Source: Saccharicrinis sp.
Lineage (GTDB): Bacteria; Bacteroidota; Bacteroidia; Bacteroidales; Marinilabiliaceae
Direction: 5' to 3'
Assembly (NCBI GenBank): GCA_024635585.1
Contig: JAGXIP010000242.1
Location: 1-64,000, forward strand
DNA: 64,000 nt
Position numbers and translations under genes: made by a program. The number at the start of each line of letters is the position of its first letter. Position 1 is the first letter of the stretch. The notes beneath the pieces are model-generated. The model was not told where the DNA came from and did no database searches. It was given only the letters and a program-made list of their open reading frames with translations. Shown here one piece after another: positions 1 to 9,794 of this stretch.

Positions 1-129
1 AAAGTGAGGTCGGAAGCGTTGGCATGGGCAACGGCTCGAAATAACAAGGATGCAAAAATCAATTGGCAGTTTACAGCAGAGGATGCAAGAATAAAATTAA
101 AGCGACTTTACCCGACTTTTGATGCTTGA
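1..129 (+). mobile_element. C-terminal end of an IS630-family transposase (truncated by window edge)
   Basis: Frame 1 reads KVRSEALAWATARNNKDAKINWQFTAEDARIKLKRLYPTFDA*, typical of the IS630-type transposase C-terminus (WQFTxEDARIKLKRLYP). Confidence 0.8.
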
Positions 130-291
130 CTTGACACTAGTCCTTAAACAGACGATAGATTCCATCTCTACCATTAAGCCATCCACAGTGGTACATTATG
201 AGACAAATGGTAGACCAACAAACACAAGTGGCAATCCAAATCCATAATGAATTCATAACTAATTAATTTTAAGTGGTTAATACATAACAAA

Positions 292-786
292 ATGACTTCA
301 CACAAAAAGCTTGACAAGGCTTTAGAAATAATGTACAAAGAATATGAAAACGGCAATTCGTTGTTTTTACATTCAAAATCCGTATGTGAAAAAGCTAAAT
401 TAAAAGTAAAACCACAAGAAGCCCATTTGATTTTGCGAAAATTAAATTATGATGAATATTTGGATGTTGATATTTCGAATGAATGGATATTTCGAATTAA
501 TTGTAATGGCGTTCTGTTTTATTTAAATGGGGGATATGCTGTTTGTAATAAGCATAAAAGATTGAAAAAATTCAAAAAGGATTTTTCATTCTATCTCAAT
601 GTATTTTTTCTTATGGTGACAATAGTCCTCTCACTTCTAAATTTTGATCTCTCAGGGAAAAATAAAGAACTAACTGAGAAACATTTAAAACTTGAAGGAG
701 AATTGATCCGATTGGATACTCAGATAGATTGTCTTCTGAATTATCAAAACGAAACCACTCCTTTAGATACCATAAAAAAGAATTAA
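292..786 (+). CDS. hypothetical protein with one predicted TM segment and C-terminal coiled coil
   Basis: 164-aa ORF; hydrophobic stretch FYLNVFFLMVTIVLSLLNF followed by charged helix. Confidence 0.6.
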   Translation: MTSHKKLDKALEIMYKEYENGNSLFLHSKSVCEKAKLKVKPQEAHLILRKLNYDEYLDVDISNEWIFRINCNGVLFYLNGGYAVCNKHKRLKKFKKDFSFYLNVFFLMVTIVLSLLNFDLSGKNKELTEKHLKLEGELIRLDTQIDCLLNYQNETTPLDTIKKN

Positions 787-853
787 TCCTGTTTTTAATT
801 ATATTTATAATTTAAAAGTTTAATAAATTGACTTAAATATAAAAACGGGGCAC

Positions 854-915
854 AACAATTAAGGCTTCGATCAACGGTAGCGCTTGCGCCTACCTTGACT
901 GAAGCCTTAATTGTT
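854..915. terminator. long extended hairpin between convergent genes, probable bidirectional terminator
   Basis: AACAATTAAGGCTTC (854-868) is the exact reverse complement of GAAGCCTTAATTGTT (901-915); interior TCAA.GGTA.GCGC TT GCGC.TACC.TTGA also pairs; T-run follows. Confidence 0.65.
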
Positions 916-955
916 AGTCGAGCTCTTTTTTTATTTTCGATTGTGTTTTTTGACC

Positions 956-2224
956 TTAATTCTCTCCTCTCAAAATGGTTTGTTCCCTATCTGGACCTAC
1001 TGAAATAATAGTGATGGGTATTTCCAGTTCGTTTTCGAGGTAAGCGATATAGTTGTTGAGTTCTTCGGGGAATTCATCTTCCGATTTCATGCCTGTTAAA
1101 TCTTCGTTCCATCCGGGTAGTTCGGTATAAATCACCTCCATGTTTTCGGGCAGCTCATAAGGAAATTCCTCGGTTTCAACGCCATTAATTTTGTAGGATG
1201 TAGCTACTTTAATGGTTTCAAAGGTGCTTAACACATCGCTCTTAGTCATGATGAGTTGCGTTACGCCATTAATCATTACGGAGTATTTTAGGGCTACCAA
1301 ATCCATCCATCCACATCTGCGCGGGCGACCTGTGGTGGCACCAAACTCATGTCCGGCTTTGCGCAGGGCTTCTCCCGTTTCATCTTCTAGCTCAGTAGGG
1401 AAGGGGCCACTGCCTACACGTGTGCAGTAGGCTTTAAAAATACCATATACTTCGCCTATTTTATTGGGGGCAATACCCATTCCGGTACAAGCGCCGGCAC
1501 ATATAGTGTTAGAAGACGTTACAAAAGGGTAGGAGCCAAAGTCGATATCCAACAAAGTACCTTGGGCACCTTCGGCCAAAACACTTTTTCCTTGTTTCAG
1601 ATAATCATTAATACGGTGCTCGCTGTCTATGATAGTGAATTTTTTGATACACTCGATACCCTCGGCCAGTCCTTTTTCAAATTCGGCAATATTGTACTCA
1701 AAATCGTACATGCCAAGCAACTGCTGGTGTTTCTTTTTTAGGTCACTATATTTTTTATCAAAATTATTTAATATGTCGCCCACGCGCAAACCATTTCTTC
1801 CGGTCTTATCCATATAGGTTGGCCCAATTCCTTTGAGTGTAGAACCAATTTTGGTAATACCTTTGCATGCTTCGGAGGCAGCATCTAATATGCGGTGCGT
1901 AGGTAAAATAAGATGGGCTTTCTTTGATATCAGTAGGTTACGCGTTAAATCCATCCCCATGGCTTCGAGCTTGTCTATCTCTTGTTTAAAGCTAATGGGA
2001 TCTAAAACCACCCCATTGCCTATGATATTCATCTTGTCGGGATGGAAAATGCCGGAAGGGATATTGTGTAACACGTGTTTTATGTTGTTAAATTCGAGTG
2101 TGTGCCCGGCATTGGGTCCACCCTGAAATCGGGTAATAACATCATACTTTGGGGTAAGTACGTCCACAACTTTACCTTTACCCTCGTCTCCCCATTGAAG
2201 ACCAAGAAGAACATCTACTTTCAT
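956..2224 (-). CDS. purA: adenylosuccinate synthetase
   Basis: MKVDVLLGLQWGDEGKGKVVDVL..., GPNAGHT, TTGRPRRCGW motifs. Start placed at the ATG at 2222-2224; the longer ORF runs into the upstream repeat element. Confidence 0.95.
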   Translation of the reverse strand: MKVDVLLGLQWGDEGKGKVVDVLTPKYDVITRFQGGPNAGHTLEFNNIKHVLHNIPSGIFHPDKMNIIGNGVVLDPISFKQEIDKLEAMGMDLTRNLLISKKAHLILPTHRILDAASEACKGITKIGSTLKGIGPTYMDKTGRNGLRVGDILNNFDKKYSDLKKKHQQLLGMYDFEYNIAEFEKGLAEGIECIKKFTIIDSEHRINDYLKQGKSVLAEGAQGTLLDIDFGSYPFVTSSNTICAGACTGMGIAPNKIGEVYGIFKAYCTRVGSGPFPTELEDETGEALRKAGHEFGATTGRPRRCGWMDLVALKYSVMINGVTQLIMTKSDVLSTFETIKVATSYKINGVETEEFPYELPENMEVIYTELPGWNEDLTGMKSEDEFPEELNNYIAYLENELEIPITIISVGPDREQTILRGEN

Positions 2225-2333
2225 ATGTTTATAATTGATTTCATTTGCCATATGGAACTCGCCATTACAATCATTCCCATCCCGCTTAGGCGGGACAGGT
2301 TTTGTGAGAGACAACTCTCATGGCTCGTTTCAT
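2222..2333 (-). repeat. start-codon-associated leader repeat, copy A
   Basis: Minus strand: ATGAAACGAGCCATGAGAGTTGTCTCTCACAAAACCTGTCCCGCCTAAGCGGGATGGGAATGATTGTAATGGCGAGTTCCATATGGCAAATGAAATCAATTATAAACATATG; ends on the purA ATG. Confidence 0.9.
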
Positions 2334-2552
2334 TTGTTAAAGTATTTATTTTTTAACTGCTTATAATAATGTTTACCGGTTTCGATATTCATGGGGTCAA
2401 ATGAATAATAGAAGTTTGCCCAATGTTGCGAAATGGTTCTTTGAGCGGATGACATATGGCCACACCACTATATTAGCAGTTAGCAAAAATAGGTATTAAT
2501 AATATTAAAGTATAATGGTTTTAAATATATTTTGCCAACTAACTTGTACAAG

Positions 2553-3017
2553 TTAGGGTTGCACAGTCTGTTTTCCCGAACATTCTTGGCAAATGCCATA
2601 AATATAAAGCGAATGGTGCGAAGTTTGAAAATTCATTGTTTCGGCAGCATTGTTGAGCACCAATTGTATGCTAGGGTCGCAAAACTCTATTACTTTGCTA
2701 CACTTAATACAGATAAGATGGTCATGCTGTTTCGATTCGTAGGCTTTTTCGAACTGGGCAATATTTTTGCCAAATTGGTGCTTAATAACCAGCTTGCATT
2801 CCAATAATAAATCGATGGTATTGTAGATAGTGGCACGACTTACCCTGTAATTTTTATTTTTCATATGGATGTACAAGGTCTCCACATCAAAGTGGCCTTG
2901 ACGCGAATATATTTCGTCTAAAATAGCAAAACGTTCAGGTGTTTTCCGGTGTTCGTTGTTTTGCAGAAACTCAGTGAATAATTTTTTTACCTCGTCCTTA
3001 GCTTTCACCTTATCCAT
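2553..3017 (-). CDS. fur: Fur-family transcriptional regulator
   Basis: [50 protein letters not shown] metal-site motifs. Confidence 0.88.
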   Translation of the reverse strand: MDKVKAKDEVKKLFTEFLQNNEHRKTPERFAILDEIYSRQGHFDVETLYIHMKNKNYRVSRATIYNTIDLLLECKLVIKHQFGKNIAQFEKAYESKQHDHLICIKCSKVIEFCDPSIQLVLNNAAETMNFQTSHHSLYIYGICQECSGKQTVQP

Positions 3018-3259
3018 ATTTAAATCAATTAAAAATATTAGCTAAAGATATATAATTCGACAAAATAAAGAAATGATTGTTTAGACTAAATTAAAATAAC
3101 GGAAAAAAAAGAGGTAAAGGGTAAAATTGACGAAGATTTAACCCATAGTGATCAAGTTAATATTATAAAAACATTCAATCTTACCTGCCGAAATGCAAGT
3201 GTTTGCGATTTTGTTTGGATGCATCAAACCCTAACGGAGTTGAAACCTCATAAAACTAT

Positions 3260-5482
3260 TTATTTGGGTTGTATTCGTTCCTGGCGGGTTACCGTATGTA
3301 TGCCTTTTAATTTCATGAGCTTGTAAATAAGATTGTTTAAATCTTCCACGCTGTGCGTGTAGAGATAAAGGGAGCCTTCAAAAATACCATCGTGACTTTC
3401 CACGTTGATGGAGCGCATATTTATTTTTGAGTCGTCGGCAATAATTTTTGTCATTTTATTTACAATGCCTACCTGGTCAATACCTGTGATGTTTACAATG
3501 GCCAAAAAAGAAAATAGCTTGTGGGTGGTCCATTGCGCTGATACCAATTGGTGTCCTTGACTTGACATGAGCTTGATGGCTACCGGGCACTTACGGCTGT
3601 GTAATACGACTTTTTCTTCATTATCCACATATCCTACCACATCGTCTCCAGGGATGGGATTGCAGCAAGTCGCTATAATAAAACTGGCTTGATCGGTTTC
3701 GTCGTTTAAAACAATAGGTTTCCCTTTATCTATTTTATTGTCTGCAGGTTGTTTGTCCTTTTTCCCACCAAATGACAGACCCCAGTATTTTATCCATTTT
3801 TTAGAAGTTTTTTCAATCAGTATTTTATCTAAATCTTTGAGAGCTATGGATTCTTTTCCTAATTGAAAATAAAGCTCATCCTTTTTTTCGATTTGAAAAT
3901 GGCGGAGTAGTTTGTTTAAAATTCGGTTGTTGGTGGTTAGTTTCCTTTTATTAAGGGCATCCTCCACCATTTTTTCGCCTATGGCAATAAATTCCTTGCG
4001 TTCTTTTTTAAAAGCATCCTTAATGGCCGTTTTGGCCTTGGCTGTGGTAACGATATCAATCCATTCGTATTTTGGTTCTTGTTTTTCTGCCGTTAAAATC
4101 TCAACCTGGTCGCCACTCCTAAGCTCATAACTGGCCGGCACTAGCTTGTAGTTTACTTTGGCACCAATGCACTTGTAGCCTAAGTGGGTATGAATATCAA
4201 AGGCGAAATCAAGTGCTGTTGCGCCTTTGGGCATAATAATTACACGTCCTTTTGGTGTAAAAATCATTATTTCGGAGGCAAAAAGATTGAGTTTAAAATC
4301 ATCCAAAAACTCCAATGAATCTGAAACGGGGTTTTCGAGCATGTCGCGTATGCGTTGGAGCCAGTTGTCCAGCTCCGATTCTTTTTCGTTAACACCCTTG
4401 TACTTGTGGTGAGCTGCAAAACCGCGCTCCGCTATTTCGTCCATTCGTTCGCTACGTATCTGAATTTCAACCCATTTGCCCGCAGGTCCCATTACGGTGG
4501 CATGTAGCGCTTCGTAGCCATTGGCCTTGGGGGTGCTTACCCAATCGCGCAGCCTATCGGGCTTTGGTTTATATAAATCGGTAATAAGCGAATATATATT
4601 CCAGCATTGTGTTTTTTCGGGTGTTAACTTATCGTTTTTAAAAACGATACGAATGGCCAGGACATCGTATATTTCATCTACCTCAATGTTTTTTTTCTGC
4701 ATTTTTATCCAGGTAGAATAAATGGATTTTGGGCGTGATATTAATTCAAAGTCAAGGCCTGCATTTTTTAACGAGGTTTCAATGGGAGCAACAAAGTTCT
4801 CAAGTATCTCCTTGTTTTTTGATTCTTTGGTTTCTATTTTATCACTAATATCCTGATAGATGGTGGGATGCTCATATTTTAAACTCAAGTCTTCGAGTTC
4901 GGTTTTTAAGGCATATAAACCCAAACGATGAGCTAAGGGTGCATAAATAAACAAGGTTTCGCCAGATATCTTAAGCCTTTTGTGCTCAGGCATAGAGTCC
5001 AGCGTACGCATATTGTGGAGGCGGTCGGCAAGTTTAATGATGATTACCCGTACATCCTCAACCATCGTGAGTAACAGTTTTCTGAAATTTTCGGCTTGCG
5101 ACGATTGGTTTTTGTCGAAAACACCAGCCAATTTGGTTAGGCCTTCTACGATAGAAGCTACTTTTATACCAAATATAGCCTCCAAATCCTCGTAGGTATA
5201 ATCCGTATCTTCTATTACATCATGCAGTAGTGAAGCTGCTACACCCGTACTTCCCAGTCCCAATTCTTTGGCAACAATGCGGGCAACGGCCAATGGATGC
5301 ATAATATAGGGCTCACCCGATTTTCGATAAACACCTTTATGGGCATCACGTGCCAGCTCAAAAGCTTTGTTCACAAGCTTGAGGCCATCTTCCGTTCTAC
5401 ACTTGGGACAGACGCTTATTAGTTCGTCAAACTCCTTTCGTATTAGTTCTTTTTCTTCTATATCGGATAAGGGATTCTTCAT
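3260..5482 (-). CDS. bifunctional RelA/SpoT (p)ppGpp synthetase/hydrolase
   Basis: HD domain (AASLLHDVIEDTDYTYEDL), synthetase domain, TGS and C-terminal ACT domains; 740 aa. Confidence 0.95.
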   Translation of the reverse strand: MKNPLSDIEEKELIRKEFDELISVCPKCRTEDGLKLVNKAFELARDAHKGVYRKSGEPYIMHPLAVARIVAKELGLGSTGVAASLLHDVIEDTDYTYEDLEAIFGIKVASIVEGLTKLAGVFDKNQSSQAENFRKLLLTMVEDVRVIIIKLADRLHNMRTLDSMPEHKRLKISGETLFIYAPLAHRLGLYALKTELEDLSLKYEHPTIYQDISDKIETKESKNKEILENFVAPIETSLKNAGLDFELISRPKSIYSTWIKMQKKNIEVDEIYDVLAIRIVFKNDKLTPEKTQCWNIYSLITDLYKPKPDRLRDWVSTPKANGYEALHATVMGPAGKWVEIQIRSERMDEIAERGFAAHHKYKGVNEKESELDNWLQRIRDMLENPVSDSLEFLDDFKLNLFASEIMIFTPKGRVIIMPKGATALDFAFDIHTHLGYKCIGAKVNYKLVPASYELRSGDQVEILTAEKQEPKYEWIDIVTTAKAKTAIKDAFKKERKEFIAIGEKMVEDALNKRKLTTNNRILNKLLRHFQIEKKDELYFQLGKESIALKDLDKILIEKTSKKWIKYWGLSFGGKKDKQPADNKIDKGKPIVLNDETDQASFIIATCCNPIPGDDVVGYVDNEEKVVLHSRKCPVAIKLMSSQGHQLVSAQWTTHKLFSFLAIVNITGIDQVGIVNKMTKIIADDSKINMRSINVESHDGIFEGSLYLYTHSVEDLNNLIYKLMKLKGIHTVTRQERIQPK

Positions 5483-5544
5483 TCAGAATTATTTGTTCAT
5501 CAACGGTTTTACTACACAACACAAACAATAATACTAAAAAAATG

Positions 5545-6822
5545 CTATTTACCTGCAACCACTACGTAAAAATCATCTTCCACCAAATATTTGTTGGCCA
5601 AATCTTTCAATTTTGACGATGTCATGTCTTTAATGGTTTGCTCAAAGGAGGTAAAATAGTCAAAGTCAAGGTCAAAGCCCAACAGACCTCGGAAGGCATC
5701 CGATACAGCAAAAGGCCCATCCAGATTACGCATTAAATCGCCCAGCATATAGTTTTTAACACGCGTAAGTTCCTCCTCTTCAACAGTATGGTTGCGTAAC
5801 TTGGCCATTTCGTTAAAAATTTCGGTAACTGCCAATTCTCTTTGGTCGGCCATTACCTCGGTAGCAATGCCAAATATCCCTGCTTTTAAAAAAGAAACCA
5901 TGTACGAGTTAATGCCGTAGGTAAGTCCCTTTTCTTCGCGAAGGTTAGTCATCAACCGGGAACCAAAATATCCACCAAACAAGGTATTCAGTAACAGTAA
6001 GGGAAGATAGTCGGGGTTTTCCTTTGCTACGCAAGGCCTTACTATTCTGATAGCGGACTGCATGGCGTTTTCCTTTTTTTCGAGATGGAAGCGCTCTGTA
6101 GTGATATTAACTTCTGGAACATACTGATTATCCTCAGTTGAATTGCTCCAATCGTTACCTCCAAAATGGGTGTTGAGCAAAGCTAAAAAGTCGTTTCCGG
6201 GTTGGCCCGAAACAATTATTGTGCATAGGTTTGAGGCATATTGAGCCTGGTGAAATGCTTTAATATCCGACAATAAAATTTCGTCGAAATGATTTAGTTT
6301 GGCCACCTTGCCATAGGGATGGTTACTGCCAAAGAGAACTTCTTGCGATTTTCGGTAAGCCAGATTTTTTACCTTTTCGGAGTCCACCAAAAAATCTTGT
6401 CTTTTTTTAGCCAAAAGAACATCAAATTCGTGTTGGCTTAGTGCCGGCTTTTTAATAATCTGTTCTATAATGGGCAGCAGCTCGGGCAAGTATCGCGAAA
6501 GCGCATAAAGCGTAATTTGTGCATGATGATAATTGGTAGCTTGTCCCAGGTAAGCTCCAAAAAAATCTATTTTTTCGGCCACTTCAAACGACGACATCAA
6601 CTCTGTACCTTCTTGCAAAAGTGTGTTGGTCATTGAGGCTACCAAAGGTTTGTTTGATTGCACTACACCAGCCGAAAAAATGAAATCGAGTTTAGTTACT
6701 TCCTGAGTGCCCCCATGGATAAAATGCACAGGCACACCATTATTTAGCCTTAGTTCCTGTTGTTCTAATATTGTTAAACCCGTAGGCAATGCGTATTCAG
6801 GCACCTCTTTTCTTTCTAACAT
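5545..6822 (-). CDS. M16 family peptidase-like protein (likely non-catalytic partner)
   Basis: M16 fold features; lacks the HxxEH motif of its neighbour. Confidence 0.85.
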   Translation of the reverse strand: MLERKEVPEYALPTGLTILEQQELRLNNGVPVHFIHGGTQEVTKLDFIFSAGVVQSNKPLVASMTNTLLQEGTELMSSFEVAEKIDFFGAYLGQATNYHHAQITLYALSRYLPELLPIIEQIIKKPALSQHEFDVLLAKKRQDFLVDSEKVKNLAYRKSQEVLFGSNHPYGKVAKLNHFDEILLSDIKAFHQAQYASNLCTIIVSGQPGNDFLALLNTHFGGNDWSNSTEDNQYVPEVNITTERFHLEKKENAMQSAIRIVRPCVAKENPDYLPLLLLNTLFGGYFGSRLMTNLREEKGLTYGINSYMVSFLKAGIFGIATEVMADQRELAVTEIFNEMAKLRNHTVEEEELTRVKNYMLGDLMRNLDGPFAVSDAFRGLLGFDLDFDYFTSFEQTIKDMTSSKLKDLANKYLVEDDFYVVVAGK

Positions 6823-8072
6823 TCTACCTGGTTTTTATTTTTCGATAAATAATATAGTTTGGAACAGTTTTGCTCCGTAAAGATGCTTTGGGCATATTTT
6901 TGAATATCCTGGGCGGTTACCATGTTGTATTTTTCAACTTCAAGGTTCAAGTCTTCCGCTTGGCTCAATAATTCGAATTGAGCCAGGTTCATGGCTTTGT
7001 TCAAAAAGTTTATTTCGGCAAACATCATCGAGGATTCTATCTTATTTTTAACTTTTTGCAATTCGTACTCACTTACCAAAGTAGATTTTATCCTTTCTAT
7101 TTCTTTCCAAATAGCTTTTTCAGCATCATAAATACTTACGTTATCAGATATGTTTCCTGCAAAAGTAAAAAGGCCTTTTTCTACATCACCTGTAATATAG
7201 GCATGCAAATCGGTAAACAGCTTTTGTTCCTTTACTAGGCTTTGATATATCCGGGCACTGGTTCCGCTGGATAGTATGTCGGACAGTAAATCGGTGGTAT
7301 AATATTCAGGATCTGTGCGGGCACACATGTGAAAAACCAGTTGCAATACATCCGTAGGCACGTCTTTCACAACGGTTAGCTCGCGCATTTGGGTTTGTTT
7401 TGGTTCCAGTGGCAGTGCGCGTTTTTTAAGTTCCCTAGCGGCAATACTTCCGAACCATTTTTTTACTTTTTCAAAGACGTCAGCAGGCTCTACGTTTCCA
7501 GTAACGCAAAGCACCGCATTGTTGGGTGCGTAATGCGAATAAAAAAAGCTTTTGACCTCGTCGAGTGTTGCATCTTCAATATGTTTAATATCGGCACCAA
7601 TGGTTGGCCACTTGTACGGATGTGTTGTGTAGGCCAATGGTCGAATCAGCAGTGGTATATCGCCATAAGGCTGGTTTAAGTAGCGCTGCTTAAATTCCTC
7701 AATAACTACTTTTTTTTGCACATCGAGCGACTTTTGCGAAAAGTCGAGTGATAGCATGCGATCCGATTCGAGCCAAAGGCCAGTTTCAAGATTTGATGCA
7801 GGCAGCGTTAAATAGTAGTTAGTAAAGTCGTTGCTGGTCCACGCATTGTTATCGCCACCAGCATGTTGTAATGGCATATCATACGATGGGATATTGACGC
7901 TGCCACCAAACATAAGGTGCTCAAATAGATGGGCAAACCCAGTTTTATCCTCGCTCTCATCCTTGGCTCCAACATTATAGATCAGGTTGATGGCAGCTAA
8001 AGGCGTGGTTTTATCTTGGTGTACCACAAGACGTAGCCCGTTATCGAGCGTATATTTTTGTATTTCTATCAT
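6816..8072 (-). CDS. M16 family zinc peptidase (catalytic)
   Basis: HLFEHLMFGGS (HxxEH) motif; 7-nt overlap with the next gene. Confidence 0.9.
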   Translation of the reverse strand: MIEIQKYTLDNGLRLVVHQDKTTPLAAINLIYNVGAKDESEDKTGFAHLFEHLMFGGSVNIPSYDMPLQHAGGDNNAWTSNDFTNYYLTLPASNLETGLWLESDRMLSLDFSQKSLDVQKKVVIEEFKQRYLNQPYGDIPLLIRPLAYTTHPYKWPTIGADIKHIEDATLDEVKSFFYSHYAPNNAVLCVTGNVEPADVFEKVKKWFGSIAARELKKRALPLEPKQTQMRELTVVKDVPTDVLQLVFHMCARTDPEYYTTDLLSDILSSGTSARIYQSLVKEQKLFTDLHAYITGDVEKGLFTFAGNISDNVSIYDAEKAIWKEIERIKSTLVSEYELQKVKNKIESSMMFAEINFLNKAMNLAQFELLSQAEDLNLEVEKYNMVTAQDIQKYAQSIFTEQNCSKLYYLSKNKNQVEC

Positions 8073-8078
8073 TCTTAT

Positions 8079-9032
8079 TTAAAATTGAAATGCTTGGCCA
8101 CTAAAATTATTAATGGTATGGCGGTACTCAGTAAGTATATCGTTCATAATTTGGCTTGCTGGCTGTACTTTATCTATTAGCGCCGAAACCTGGCCAATCT
8201 CCAGTTCCCCCTCGTCGATGTCGCCCAGGAACATACCCTTCTTGGCTCTTCCTTTCCCCAATAGCTCTCGCAGTTCCTCTACAGAAGCACCTTTGCTTTG
8301 CAATTCTTCTACGGTATCCGAAAACTTGTTATGGATCAATCGTACGGGTGCCAGTTTTTTAAGGGTTAAAATGGTTCCTCCTTCGGTGGCATCCACCACT
8401 TTGCGTAAAAAAGCCGGATGCGCCGACGATTCTTCACTGGCTGCAAAGCGCGATCCTATCTGTACACCATCGGCACCTAAAGCCATAGCTGCTGCCATAG
8501 CGCTCCCGGTGCCTATTCCTCCGGCTGCAATAAGAGGTAGATTGCTTGACCTATGTATTTGAGGAATTAATACCATGGTGGTGGTTTCCTCGCGGCTGTT
8601 GTGTCCACCTGCTTCAAAACCCTCGGCCACCAATACATCTACACCACTGTCTTCGCATTTTTTGGCAAAACGGCTGTTGGCAATGACATGCGCAACGGTA
8701 ATGCCATGTGCTTTTAGTTTAGCTGTAAATTTGGCTGGGCTGCCCGCACTGGTAAAAACTATTTTAACACCCTCTTCTATTACCAAATCAATAAGTTTAT
8801 CTACTTCGGGATATAGTAAAGGGATGTTAACGCCCCAAGGTTTGTCGGTGGCCTTTTTTATTTTGTTGATATGTTCTTTTAATACCTCTGGGTACATTGA
8901 GCCGGCACCTATAAGTCCTAAGCCGCCATGGTTGCTTACGGCAGCAGCCAGCTTCCAACCACTGCACCAGACCATACCTGCCTGTATAATGGGATATTTT
9001 ATTTTAAATATTTGTGTTATTTTATTTTCCAT
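8079..9032 (-). CDS. NAD(P)H-dependent flavin oxidoreductase (nitronate monooxygenase / FabK-like)
   Basis: KYPIIQAGMVWCSGWKLAAAVSNHGGLGLIGAG, GFEAGGHNSREETTT, AAGGIGTGSAMAAAMALGADGVQIGSRF. Confidence 0.88.
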   Translation of the reverse strand: MENKITQIFKIKYPIIQAGMVWCSGWKLAAAVSNHGGLGLIGAGSMYPEVLKEHINKIKKATDKPWGVNIPLLYPEVDKLIDLVIEEGVKIVFTSAGSPAKFTAKLKAHGITVAHVIANSRFAKKCEDSGVDVLVAEGFEAGGHNSREETTTMVLIPQIHRSSNLPLIAAGGIGTGSAMAAAMALGADGVQIGSRFAASEESSAHPAFLRKVVDATEGGTILTLKKLAPVRLIHNKFSDTVEELQSKGASVEELRELLGKGRAKKGMFLGDIDEGELEIGQVSALIDKVQPASQIMNDILTEYRHTINNFSGQAFQF

Positions 9033-9151
9033 TTTACATCTAAAATTTAACAGTGTGCAAAGATAAAATTTTTTAATGCCGAATCATTCTTTTGCGTAAT
9101 TAAGGCGTTTATTGCCGGAATTAGAATTTTCGTCCCGTAAATTGAATAATT

Positions 9152-9355
9152 GTGGCACGAAACAAATCAAATGATAAACGTGTTTTTTACAGCGATCAAA
9201 TGCATCAGTTAAATTACTTTTCGCATTTGTACGACCATAACCAAAATGTGGATAAGTTTTTAAAATGTCTTTGTGCCATTGGTACTTTGGACAATAAAAC
9301 GCATCTGGAAGTTTTTAAAATTGTACGGGATGAATTGGGATATCCCTTGCCTTAA
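9152..9355 (+). CDS. small hypothetical protein (67 aa)
   Basis: ORF with soluble composition; no recognised family. Confidence 0.5.
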   Translation: MARNKSNDKRVFYSDQMHQLNYFSHLYDHNQNVDKFLKCLCAIGTLDNKTHLEVFKIVRDELGYPLP

Positions 9356-9374
9356 AAAGATAAATGCCCCCCTC

Positions 9375-9440
9375 CCTGCCTGCGGCAGACAGGAATCCCC
9401 CCGATAGGGGGAAGTAAGGAAAGCGAACTGCGTTCGCTTT
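9375..9440. repeat. cluster of three short palindromes (REP-like)
   Basis: CCTGCCTGCGGCAGACAGG (9375-9393), CCCCC-GATA-GGGGG (9398-9411), AAAGCGAAC-TGC-GTTCGCTTT (9420-9440). Confidence 0.7.
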
Positions 9441-9740
9441 GGGTATGACTGCAAATAAATAGAGAGTTTATCTTGTAGATTATATTCAGAATTGTAAAGA
9501 TATGCTGCCTGTCCGGCTTTCGACGGAATAGCAAATTGGCGAACGGGGATAGTGTATTTTTAATCAAATAACCTGTCCCGTGAAGAATGAACGGGATTAC
9601 CAATCGCATATCTCTCTATATTATAACCTAAGCACAATCCTTCAAAACTTTGGTGTATTTTTGTAACTATCTGAATGTTAGAATTTTTGCTTAGTCATGC
9701 AATTTGTGCTAACATGCTGGTAATATGGCGTTTGTAAATA

Positions 9741-9775
9741 AGTCTAATGTCTATTATCTAAAATCTAAGGATCTA
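9741..9775 (+). repeat. intergenic heptad tract (TCTA-type)
   Basis: AGTCTAA TGTCTAT TATCTAA AATCTAA GGATCTA. Confidence 0.5.
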
Positions 9776-9794
9776 TTGACCTTTATAAACCAAA

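Noticed and set aside
8113-8562. Plus-strand ORFs opposite the flavin oxidoreductase (8113-8562, 8575-9066)
   Set aside because: Composition typical of antisense shadows; the minus-strand gene has strong family motifs.
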